From assembly GCA_054601695.1 (NCBI GenBank), contig BAAHQB010000285.1:62001-126000 (forward strand): 64,000 bases of DNA, in the 5' to 3' direction. This document shows positions 1-64,000 of this stretch, piece by piece (the stretch's first letter is position 1; every line of letters starts with the position of its first letter). The notes under the pieces were generated by a model. That model searched no databases and had not been told where the DNA came from. It saw only the letters and a list, made by a program, of their open reading frames with translations. Source of the DNA: Amorphochlora amoebiformis (Eukaryota > Cercozoa > Chlorarachniophyceae). The translations under genes were made by a program, and so were the position numbers.

Positions 1-53
<53 letters not shown>

Positions 54-103
54 GTATGTATATATATGTGTATGTATATATATGTGTATGTATATATGTA
101 TGT

Positions 104-159
<56 letters not shown>

Positions 160-194
160 ATAATACTAATAATAGTATTAATAATTATTCTAAA

Positions 195-228
<34 letters not shown>

Positions 229-396
229 TTTCGTAATATGCCCCCGGATATATCATTTATGCCGTATACACAATTTATGCGAATATAGATAAAGAAATAG
301 AAGGTTAATCTATCTATACAGATGTTCGTATACCGTGACATCGAAAAGGGCGAATGAGTGGAAGTTGAATTGATCTAAAAGTATATTATTGTATAA

Positions 397-434
<38 letters not shown>

Positions 435-458
435 TATACACATACACATATATATATG

Positions 459-493
<35 letters not shown>

Positions 494-540
494 ATGTATG
501 TTATGCATATATATATAGACATGTTAAAACATACATAGGC

Positions 541-605
<65 letters not shown>

Positions 606-758
606 TATTAAATATATATATATATAACATACCACCCACAACCTTTACTAAAATCAGAGCTCCAACTATATACAAACCCTATCTCCTATTTCTTATCAAC
701 CCCACCCGTAAGCTTAATACCCCCCTCGGCGAGGCGGTCAAGGCAATAGTGGCTCTTG
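1..758. repeat. (TA)n/(TG)n/(AAT)n flank, no gene seen
   Basis: The stretch is mostly (TA)n with short (TG)n runs near 140-158 and an (AAT)n run near 197-228. Islands at 230-400 and 620-758 are not repeat, but I find no exon with splice sites in them. It lies 3' of the last exon of the beta-helix-like gene. Confidence 0.8.
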
Positions 759-8237
<7,479 letters not shown>

Positions 8238-8465
8238 CTGGAGATCGACAGGGAAGAAAAATCCCACAAATCGACCCGTCGGAACCAGAAGAGTCAAACC
8301 AGGTATTGTTCGGAATGAAAGCTGTTTAAACCTGTGAGTTTATGTTGTCAGGCTAGGAAAGGAACTGGGCACCATTAAAAGGGTGATCATCGCAGGGCTA
8401 CACGATGAGAAGAGCTCCTTGAACCGTTTGAGAGGTACAAATTCCCATTCACAATTATTTGTTGG
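8238..8465. promoter_or_regulatory. Probable divergent promoter, beta-helix-like and oxygenase-like genes
   Basis: The stretch is not repeat and separates the first recognised exon of the minus-strand gene (8237 or slightly upstream) from the first ATG of the plus-strand gene (8466). The minus-strand frame stays open to about 8300, so the true gap may be smaller. I see no convincing TATA box. It is called a promoter region only from the head-to-head arrangement. Confidence 0.4.
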
Positions 8466-15193
<6,728 letters not shown>

Positions 15194-15470
15194 ATACTGA
15201 TTTGATGATGACATGATCCGCCGAAATCAAATGTTTTTTTCTAAGTTAAGACCTTATGACATCATGGTCTGGATTTCTAGTGTACAACTAGTACAGGTAT
15301 CGTAGTAACTACCCAAACTACACGTAGCCAATTATTAATTAGTAGCCACGGATAATAACTTGAACGTAATATTCTAGATATTTGAAATGGGCCTTCTAGA
15401 TCTAGTAGATATGATAGTATCTTATGCTACGCTATCACAGTACACTAGAATATGATATAATTATACATAA

Positions 15471-15521
<51 letters not shown>

Positions 15522-15698
15522 TCGACAATCTAGCAATGTAGATGTATGTATATGTAGATGTATCAATGCACATTTAATTATCGTGACTCATGAGTTACTA
15601 GAGTTAGTATATCTAGCTACGTAGCACCTAGATTAACACTTCAAAAAACAAAAGGCCGGCTTATTTATGTACTATTACGCTAGCTTATCTAATATCTA

Positions 15699-15732
<34 letters not shown>

Positions 15733-15787
15733 CATATCTAGATATATATATATATATATCATGATTTATATGATATATATGTATATA

Positions 15788-15864
<77 letters not shown>

Positions 15865-16091
15865 GTGTGTATGTGTACATATATATATATGCATATATAT
15901 ATATATATATATATACATATATATACATACATATATATATATATATAGTAGTAGTATTATATGTATATACATATATATATATATATTATATTATATATAT
16001 ATATATATATATGTGTGTGTATATATATGGCCATGCATTATACTATGATAGTATATCTAGTAAAAACTGACTGAGGATATAACTAATATAT

Positions 16092-16122
<31 letters not shown>

Positions 16123-16181
16123 CATTGTTACCTATATATAAATATACATACATATATACTAATTATCATCACGCTATACGA

Positions 16182-16231
<50 letters not shown>

Positions 16232-17189
16232 CCGCCCTATTTTTTCTCACGCCTTTACACTTCGAAGGCCTCCGCGCCCCTTTAAATTTACACCGCACAA
16301 TTAAATTATTACCAAACTCAAGTATAATAATTATTTAATATTTAATAGACACACTGTGTGACACATTAGATTGTTCGCTGCTCACCTCAACATTTACTAG
16401 ATCATCTCCGATAACACTAAATGTCACTGAACATCAATAGTCTAATTTTCACACTTATAAGGCCTCGTGCACTTGGAGCATAAAGCAGAATTTTACACCT
16501 ATAAGTCCTTTACACTTATAAGACGCTTAAGGCGCTTTTCGCCCGCCCTATACTAGGCTGTCAGTAGCCAGAGATGAGGTTGACACGTGTCTCTCATATT
16601 ATCTGGCGAAATTTCTATAATCGAACCACGATCATTTCTTTGGAGATTCCTGGAGATCAGGGGATTTCAAGCGGAATCCCGGAAACATGGCGCCGAACCC
16701 CTTGGATGTGGGGGTCATCGAAATGTCGACGGATTGAGACGGTTATTGATATTCGAAGTCTCATACTTCCTCTAAGGGTTAAAATATGAACACACACGAT
16801 GTTCACTGAAGAAAATCCGGGGGGGGGAGGTATGGAAGCTACACTTCCTGTCGGATAGAAAAATTCAATGGATTGGGGATAGTCCGGTTAGGGCTAAACG
16901 GGCTTTTTGGCGCAAACTTTAAGCTACTCATGGAACTTTACCCTCAATAGTGTAACCGAGTATAAGTGGAGATTGTGTATTTAGAACTTTTAAAAATTTC
17001 GATATTTGGGATCAAGAATCGTCATTAGGGGTACAAGTTGCGAGGCTAGGGGCAACAGTCACTGGGAGGCGGCACCGGGCTCTCACCCTCCATCGCCTTC
17101 ACCTTATCCCACTCCACTCTCCTCATTTACCTCCTTTAATCACCGCTGTATTATGCTAGTAGAAATTTTAATAAACGACACATATATAC

Positions 17190-17245
<56 letters not shown>

Positions 17246-17307
17246 CTGGATAGATAGATAACAAGAAACCATAACTCTACCAAAGAAGAGGCTGAAACAA
17301 CAACGTA

Positions 17308-17398
<91 letters not shown>

Positions 17399-17663
17399 GT
17401 ATATATATATATATATATATATACATGTTAACTCTAGTACTAGTTAGCCCGGCATGATTATTCAAGTAAATAATCATGATACTCTCGAGACTCTAGATAC
17501 AGATATTGATAGGGATAGAATATCTAGAGTATATATAGCTAAAGTCAAAATTTTAATGACTCAAATTTTATTTCAATGTTAACGCGTGAGTATCGACATC
17601 TGACGCATAATAACCATAAATCTACAAGGCATATTTGTTTGGCAAGCATATGCAGCTAGTTTC
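15194..17663. other. Convergent intergenic region, CTAG-rich, with (TA)n
   Basis: The region lies between the stop codons of the oxygenase-like gene and DRC1. About 15240-16080 and 17440-17560 are dense in CTAG, often within TCTAGA or next to (TA)n. About 16230-17160 is a base-balanced island. It holds overlapping open frames of 60-70 codons around 16574-16789 with no recognisable protein and no splice signals that I trust, so I call no gene there. (TA)n fills about 17180-17430. Confidence 0.6.
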
Positions 17664-20747
<3,084 letters not shown>

Positions 20748-21200
20748 TGGGGGAAACTGTCTAAGGGTTTGATGACTACAGTCACCCACTATCTACAGTT
20801 AAAGGGTTTTAAGTTAACACCCGAGAATCGGCCCGGGATCCCTGAAGCCCCGGGAAGGGTTGGCTGTCAGCCTGTAACGCTCCAAACATCTTGCAATGGC
20901 GGACGGGTTCGTGCTCTGGCATAATCTCTCTAGAAATGAGATGATTTATCTCTTTCGATTGAGCTCTCGGAGTGAGAAAGGGTAATAAGTGATACATGTC
21001 AGGGAACTCGAAACTAATTGTAAACCACTTCAGAAAGTTTCTAGCTGACCGTCTCGGAATAAGTTCGAAATACTCGGAAGCAAAGGATGAGCTGAGAAAG
21101 AGCGCAATGACCGAACTGTTTGTCAATTTGCTCAGGTAGTATTCGGTGTTGTCAACGTATTTCTGACGAGCTTGTGATCAGCTTCTGCAAGAGACAAAAC
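20748..21200. promoter_or_regulatory. Shared promoter region of DRC1 and the C1a-32-like gene
   Basis: A 453-bp base-balanced stretch without (TA)n separates two divergent start codons. Both products are axonemal, so joint regulation is plausible. I did not find a clear RFX X-box. An open frame on the minus strand (20809-21180, no ATG upstream) reads about 120 codons but matches nothing I know and is probably chance. Confidence 0.5.
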
Positions 21201-21505
21201 ATGAGCGCAGCGAAGACGTCGACGCTTGTATCGCTGGTTCTTGGCACACATAACAAGATTTCGGGTGAGTGTCATCAATCGTTTTTAGTAGTCTGAAATC
21301 TGCTCAAGTTGTTTTCTCTTCAGGGCCCCCATTACTCACTTGTCGAGATGGCTTTGAGTACTTTAAGAAGATGCTGTTGAAGCACAGTGTTGAAAGACCA
21401 CCATTTAGTATTGGAGTGTTCTCTCCTGCCGATGTTAAGGCTGCCATTAAGTACATACTAGACACGTAAGATCCATATTTGCGCATATAATATAGATGTA
21501 CGAAC

Positions 21506-21550
<45 letters not shown>

Positions 21551-21552
21551 AT

Positions 21553-21596
<44 letters not shown>

Positions 21597-21712
21597 TATG
21601 TAAGTATATTTATGTATATATACATAGGAGAGAATGAGAAAGATACATATAGACATTCACATATATATATATATATATAATATATGTATATATATATATA
21701 TATATACATATG

Positions 21713-21766
<54 letters not shown>

Positions 21767-21799
21767 GTTTGTGTATGTATATATATATATATATATATG

Positions 21800-21830
<31 letters not shown>

Positions 21831-22147
21831 AATATAATTAGAAGAGGATAAGGGAGAGAAGGAGAAAAGAAATCATTTGGAATATATCTAATAGGTATTT
21901 CCGGCATTTCAAGATGTATCAGTTCGTATTTGGTGAAACCCTGGAGTTAGAACTAACAGAAGAGCCCGAGATATTCGTTCAGGAAAATGTATGAAAGCTA
22001 ACCTAGGGCCGCAATCTATACCCAAACCCAAGCGAGAATCATAGATATATCTGATTGTTGTCGTAACCCTGGGCCAACTTACCTTAGCGCTCTCTCTAAT
22101 CTTAATCCTAACCCTAACTTGTCCTAATCAAATTGTCAGCCCAGCCT

Positions 22148-22195
<48 letters not shown>

Positions 22196-22196
22196 G

Positions 22197-22234
<38 letters not shown>

Positions 22235-22272
22235 ATGGATGTGTATGTTTTGTGTATTAAGACATGTATATT

Positions 22273-22303
<31 letters not shown>

Positions 22304-22440
22304 GTATTTATATGTATAGGATATGAATGTGTATAATATATGTATTTACATATGTCTTTAGATGTCTTAATGTATTTATTAAAAAATATATATTATACAC
22401 ACACACACACATATAAATATATATATATATATATATACTG

Positions 22441-22481
<41 letters not shown>

Positions 22482-22483
22482 AC

Positions 22484-22526
<43 letters not shown>

Positions 22527-22640
22527 ACATATACATAAATACATACCTACATGCATGCAGCCAATAACTGTAACGGGCGATGAAAGTGAGCTCAACAGTG
22601 ACGAGGACTTGAAAATCATAAGGTACAGACCAGACACATA

Positions 22641-22684
<44 letters not shown>

Positions 22685-22889
22685 ATATGAATATGAAAAC
22701 ATACATTAACAGCTGTTTATGTACCTATTAGTTCCGTCGACGTGAAAATCAATGAAAAAGAAATGAAAGACGTAACTGAATTAACGTTTGAATGTCAACT
22801 AGATTTGCACATATAATAAGAATAATCATAACAATACTACATATATATATATATACATATATATGTATATATACACATATACATATCTG

Positions 22890-22986
<97 letters not shown>

Positions 22987-23387
22987 CTACATACATACAC
23001 ACACATATGTACACATACATATATATACACACACATATATACATAATAAATATTTATATATGTGAAAAACATGTTGATGTAAATATTTAATAGTATATAC
23101 ATACATATATACATACATATATACACACATATGTGTGTGCATGCATATATATACATACATATACATATATACATATAAGTACAAATATATCCTATGTTAA
23201 TATATATATATATATATATAAGTAGGAATTGTGTGCTGTAGGTTGTGGGATTGACAGATGAAGACAGAAAAGAGCTTAAGGCCAGAATAGCAGATATATC
23301 AGCAAAGATAGAACAGGATTTCAAGAAACAAGCCCAGAAACAGCAAGAAGATTTCGCGGAAAGGTAATAAATATAGTAATATATATT

Positions 23388-23435
<48 letters not shown>

Positions 23436-23462
23436 CTGCATAGGTAGATAAATGTATATATG

Positions 23463-23497
<35 letters not shown>

Positions 23498-23666
23498 GTG
23501 TGTGTGTGTATACATACACACATATTTGTATTTATAAATATGTGTACACATATATGTGATCAAACGTATGTATGATATTTATTGCAATTTTAGGTTGAAA
23601 GCGTTCTTAAAAGATAAAGAAATCACAGGAGAAATACTACAAGATATTTCATCGGAGACATCCTGA
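21201..23666 (+). CDS. C1a-32/CFAP119-like flagellar central-pair protein (CLAMP family)
   Basis: Exons: 21201-21264 (ATG), 21324-21465, 21895-21988, 22561-22622, 22732-22771, 23242-23363 and 23594-23666 (TGA). The sum is 597 nt, giving 198 aa, with all phases consistent. Residues 35-92 carry the signature: [20 protein letters not shown], then [20 protein letters not shown]. As I remember it, this matches the CLAMP domain of Chlamydomonas central-pair subunit C1a-32 and of animal CFAP119/CCDC189. The C-terminus is an acidic stretch followed by a charged coiled coil (about residues 130-175). C1a-32 sits on the C1a projection of the central apparatus and affects ciliary beating. The first intron is 59 nt; the others are larger and carry (TA)n. 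Head-to-head placement with DRC1 supports an axonemal role. Confidence 0.75.
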
Positions 23667-23931
23667 CCTCCTTCTGGTCTACGGCCATATCTCAATACTT
23701 AAGTAAAATTGGAAGGCTTGATAGTATAGTATGTGTCTGTACCTGGGCATTTTAGCTAAATGTAAATTTGATTTAATTTAAACTGCCACATGTACAGTTT
23801 GATAGACGTTAGACACATATTTGCATACGCACACTCCGAGTGACTCTATCTGGTCGATACCCGCCAATTTTGACATACGTATATGCATCACTGGATGTAT
23901 CTAGTGTATATATACTAGTATACAAATATAT

Positions 23932-23977
<46 letters not shown>

Positions 23978-24149
23978 TTATATATATATATATATATATC
24001 TAGATATATATATATATATGTTATATATATCTAGTGTATATATATATATATAAATATATAAATATCTAGAAATATAGTCATGATAATCTAGCTAGAGTCT
24101 AAGTCTCTAAGATAATATAATATTATATCATGATATACCTAGATCTGTA

Positions 24150-24194
<45 letters not shown>

Positions 24195-24554
24195 GATATG
24201 ACTAGTATGACCACCTATCTATATACTAGATGTTATAATATTTTATGTCACACAATACCTTGATATCATTGAATTATTTAATTATTCTAGATTTCATCAT
24301 CCGGATCACGATACCGCTAGTACTCCAAGAGCTATATCTCTAGATCTAGATATCGGCTGGCGGTTATATGCCGACTCATGAGTCATGAGTCATTCTAGTG
24401 CATACCTAATTTCTAGAACCACATCATAGACCTAGAGTATGATCTTGATTAACGATTCATGTATCTGTGTATAGCCAGATATCTTGGACAATGTATAATA
24501 TGATATTAGCTGAACAAGGGCCTCGATCAGTAAAGAGACTCTAGTCAGTTCCCA
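23667..24554. other. Intergenic region, very CTAG-rich
   Basis: The region follows the stop of the C1a-32-like gene. From about 23880 to 24560 I count roughly 19 CTAG tetramers in 680 bases, against about 3 expected by chance, mixed with short (TA)n. I see no coding exon. The promoter of the next plus-strand gene must lie here. Confidence 0.65.
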
Positions 24555-35013
<10,459 letters not shown>

Positions 35014-36050
35014 AGCCGGATATGTATCTAGGGTTGCTGTCCGAGCATAACCAGGACGACTCGGCGGCCCCTGGTTTCTCTAGTTCGTATGACGAGATTT
35101 TTCCTGCCCATCGCAACGCTGCATCTCTGGAAATTTCCTCCAGAATTCTAGATTGTTCTGTGCGCACGTACCAAATTTGTCTAGATTGTCCTGAGGAAGT
35201 TAATGATGACGTGTCATAACCCTAGTAACCCAAGCGATTTATTCATATTGTTCTACAAGTCTATAAGTAGTATATATATATCAGTGTTTTTAATTGTAAC
35301 CATCTTATAACATTGATTCCTATGTCGCCCTAATAGTGTGGAAAGGGTGGTTCCAAGCTTTGTTGAAGCATTACACGCATTGGTTGTTAGTATATGTACA
35401 TACGTACTAGACGTAGTACATCGTTTGGATACTTACTAGACTTAAAGAAATACGCATAGCACGTCTAGACGTTGCTAACTAAGCTGGTACGTATATTGGT
35501 ACGTATGTTGGTACCTGGACAACCTGGTGGTACGTCTGTTGGTGCGTCGGTATGTTGGTTGCTGTACATATGTATGTACGTATCTAGACGTATATTGATT
35601 GGTACCTATGTTTGTACCAGTCTAGCCAGTGGTACGTGCATTGGTGTACGAATGTATGTACGCATCTGTATGTTCGTAGGTACGTATCATACGTATGCAC
35701 GTACGTACTTGGTTTACGTCGGTATCGTATCTGGTTTACGCTCATGGTATTGGTATACGTATGAGGAATACCGTACGTATGTGGTATACGCATCCGCATT
35801 GTTTATGTCCATTAATATGTATAATATATATTGTTGTCCAGCCGAGTCCAGCGAACTTGGACAATACTCGAAAACCATTACTGAGGCCGCAATTTTTTTT
35901 ATGGTTAAGATCGATATACCCTAGATTTGTGTCCATTATACTTACTAATGATAGACTGATAGTACGTGACACATTGATAATATTATTCAAACACAACACA
36001 CAAATATATAATACACACACACATACATATACACAAACATATATATATCT

Positions 36051-36114
<64 letters not shown>

Positions 36115-36134
36115 GTGTATATATATATATATCT

Positions 36135-36171
<37 letters not shown>

Positions 36172-36198
36172 GCACATGTAAATTTAGATTTCAGTATC

Positions 36199-36263
<65 letters not shown>

Positions 36264-36617
36264 GTACTAGAGTCTAGTCTATTCACATAAGACCAGTAGC
36301 AGTATATTTAATTTAAGTCAGTGCACTCTATATATATGTACATATATATATATATATATATATATAGTATATATATACATATAAATATAATATATATATA
36401 TATATATATATTAGATACTCTAAAGTCTAGAAAGTCTAGGTCACACATACTAGATATAGTAGATATCTGGGTGCAATATCTGAATATCTAGAATATACGG
36501 GATAATATACGGTCAGGCGAGAATCATTGCGTTCAGGATATAAAATTACTTTTTTGAGTTTCAGCTTTCTCCACGCGCAATGAAGTCATCATGTGGTATA
36601 TTTTTAGTCATCATGTA
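35014..36617. other. Convergent intergenic region, GTACGTA-rich then CTAG-rich
   Basis: The region lies between the stop codons of the zinc-ribbon gene and BuGZ. About 35014-35220 is base-balanced and open in several frames without recognisable protein. About 35480-35790 is a degenerate run of TACGTA/GGTACGT units. About 36000-36410 is (TA)n. About 36260-36500 is CTAG-rich. Confidence 0.6.
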
Positions 36618-43780
<7,163 letters not shown>

Positions 43781-43993
43781 GGATGAGCGAGCGGCGGAAG
43801 CACCACCCCGAATCCCCGAGAGTGTGCCAGGACACTTGGGGGACACCCAGGTCAAGGAAAAATATTAAAATATCGTCTTCAACAAAATATCGCGTCAATG
43901 TATGACACTGGTGTCCCTCCCCAGTCCCGGTCGATATCCCTTTGGCGGAATGCGGTGACGTGGCGTCAACGCACGAGCAAGTTGGGCCTAAAA
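43781..43993. promoter_or_regulatory. Bidirectional promoter region, BuGZ and COG3
   Basis: Only 213 bp separate the two divergent ATGs. The stretch is free of simple repeat and contains GTGACGTGGCGTCAACG (about 43951-43967), with a CRE/G-box-like TGACGTGG and an imperfect inverted TGACG/CGTCA. It must hold both core promoters unless longer 5' leaders exist. Confidence 0.55.
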
Positions 43994-47624
<3,631 letters not shown>

Positions 47625-48311
47625 GCCTCTAGAATTTATCGAATTCATCATTCTAGCTATTAGCGAAATTTCCATTGTATAATCCTTCTACTAGCGGTGG
47701 TTCTAGTATGCCCGGCTTCAACTAATAATCAGACCCCGGTCTACTTACCCTAATCTAGCTAATCACTAGTATCAGTGGTTTTCGTGTTGTATTAGTTCTC
47801 TGGATCTATTAGATCTAGTACGGCACCCAGTTTCTAATGTTTCTAGGTTTCTAGTTTGGTCAGAGATCGGGCATGTCTTGATGCTAGAGATGTCTAGATG
47901 TGTACATCTAGTGTGGCCAGTATACTCGTGATAGCCGTATAGCTGTACGGTTTACGGTGCAGCCTCTGAGAGCCTCTAGATACTAGTATAAATATTCCAG
48001 AAAGTCCAGGTGAAATCGCTTTCATAGCATCAGGACCGAGAATTCAAAGACTCGCACGACGCGAATACGGACGGTGATAATTTGATAAATATTCCATTTG
48101 AAACGGTCACGTTGATTATTATTGTATCGTGAACGTGGACTTCTTATAGCGGTAGCTATCGGAGCTTTTTTAATGCTGAGCTAAGGACATTAGCATTATC
48201 CAATGCTTTCCCTTCGAGTGGTGGGTAGTCCGCCTGTCATATGAACGTATGTAAAATTATATGTATATTAGTAATAACAATATATGTATTTCAATTATGT
48301 ACATATGTATA

Positions 48312-48342
<31 letters not shown>

Positions 48343-48378
48343 TATATACATATATATGTATATATACATATATATTAA

Positions 48379-48423
<45 letters not shown>

Positions 48424-48523
48424 TATATATATATATATATAAATATGTATATATATATACATATATTATATATATATATATATGTATCTATTTACATATA
48501 TATATATATATACATATATAGAC

Positions 48524-48556
<33 letters not shown>

Positions 48557-48629
48557 ATATACATATATATACATACATACATATATATATATACATATAC
48601 ATATATATACATATAATATGTATATATAT

Positions 48630-48677
<48 letters not shown>

Positions 48678-48716
48678 TTACATTTAAGGTTACACAATAT
48701 ATAAGTATTTTGTAAA
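47625..48716. other. Convergent intergenic region, CTAG-rich then (TA)n
   Basis: The region lies between the stops of COG3 and the 17-exon gene. About 47625-48010 has some 15 CTAG tetramers. About 48010-48240 is base-balanced with no gene seen. (TA)n fills about 48300-48680. Confidence 0.65.
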
Positions 48717-63508
<14,792 letters not shown>

Positions 63509-63701
63509 CGGGATAGAGTGTTAGGTAGATTTAATTTTAAGTCGAGATTGAGGCGGGTTGTGTACCAATAGAGTAAAATGGAAAGAGACAGCTGTGATTG
63601 GCGATGAGGAATACGTCTAACCTGTTCGATTAGATCTTATTTAGTACTAACATTTTTTACATATTGTCATGGTGTACCCTCACAGACTTACATATCCCCC
63701 A
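63509..63701. promoter_or_regulatory. Probable bidirectional promoter, 17-exon gene and next gene
   Basis: A 193-bp base-balanced gap lies between two divergent ATGs (63508 minus, 63702 plus). It is similar in size to the BuGZ/COG3 gap. Confidence 0.4.
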
Positions 63702-63930
63702 ATGTTGCCGCCTAACGTCGTAAACTGGTGTGTGAATATAACCTGTCGAGAGGTGAATTGACGAGATATTCAACCTCTTTTTGTGTAGCCTGCGAAGGAC
63801 CAAATTCTCAGGTTTTACATTGACGTCGGGCTAGGACTTTGAGCTACTATCAAGGAGTGCATGGGGAAGGGTAGGGTCTAGATGTCTTTTAAGACCTGTA
63901 CAGAAGCGTTGAGAGAGTCTCGGAGATGGG
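63702..63930 (+). CDS. 5' part of an unidentified gene, three exons, continues past the window
   Basis: Exons: 63702-63727 (ATG), 63789-63811 and 63894-63930, joined by introns of 61 and 82 nt with GT/AG borders and matching phases. The protein starts MLPPNVVNCLRRTKFSDLYR. I do not recognise it. After the third donor the sequence passes into (TA)n at the window end, as in other introns here. Short exons make the call tentative. Confidence 0.5.
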
Positions 63931-63965
63931 GTAAATCTTGCTGAGAGTATATACGAATATCGATA

Positions 63966-64000
<35 letters not shown>

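Noticed and set aside
40-288. Hundreds of Y-I-Y-I-rich open frames across the window
   Set aside because: They are translations of (TA)n, (TATG)n and (TG)n; no composition, start or homology supports coding.
16574-16789. Overlapping 62-71 codon frames between the oxygenase-like gene and DRC1
   Set aside because: No splice signals, no homology and no good start context.
20809-21126. About 105-codon open frame upstream of DRC1
   Set aside because: It has no ATG, no recognisable protein, and lies in the divergent promoter gap of a base-balanced region.
22090-22130. CCTAACCCTAA-like runs suggesting telomeric repeat
   Set aside because: They are too few and irregular, and sit inside a gene intron.

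Overview
The window is nuclear DNA of a flagellated eukaryote, most likely a protist; I cannot place the clade. The evidence is many short exons with GT-AG splice sites and the standard stop codons, two axonemal genes, a Golgi tethering subunit, a spindle zinc-finger protein and a Copia LTR retrotransposon. By eye, well over half of the window is (TA)n and related (TG)n/(CA)n simple repeat. It lies in introns and intergenic DNA and is absent from host exons. The hundreds of Y-I-Y-I open frames it gives are not genes.

The non-repeat islands are exons. By joining islands on splice sites and codon phase I read nine genes. In order: a 14-exon gene on the minus strand whose product looks like a parallel beta-helix (759-8237, start uncertain); an 11-exon gene on the plus strand whose product has a 2-oxoglutarate-oxygenase-like H-x-E, H, R pattern (8466-15193); DRC1, minus (17664-20747); a C1a-32/CFAP119-like (CLAMP family) gene, plus (21201-23666); a 14-exon gene for a zinc-ribbon protein, plus (24555-35013); the BuGZ/ZNF207 homologue, minus (36618-43780), with a Copia element in its fifth intron; COG3, plus (43994-47624); a 17-exon gene of unknown function, minus (48717-63508); and the first three exons of a ninth gene, plus (63702-63930). 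For every model the summed exon length is a multiple of three and all junction phases agree.

The genes mostly alternate in strand. Start-to-start gaps are about 190 to 450 bp and suggest shared promoters; one of them joins the two axonemal genes DRC1 and C1a-32-like. End-to-end gaps are long, TA-rich and strikingly rich in CTAG.

Introns fall into two classes: about 51-88 nt without repeat, and hundreds to thousands of nt carrying (TA)n. Several large introns contain tandem copies of the piece next to their own 5' splice site, separated by (TA)n. One intron nearly coincides with a 1.24-kb segment bounded by inverted repeats, like an introner. These point to how introns grow here and are the most unusual part of the window.
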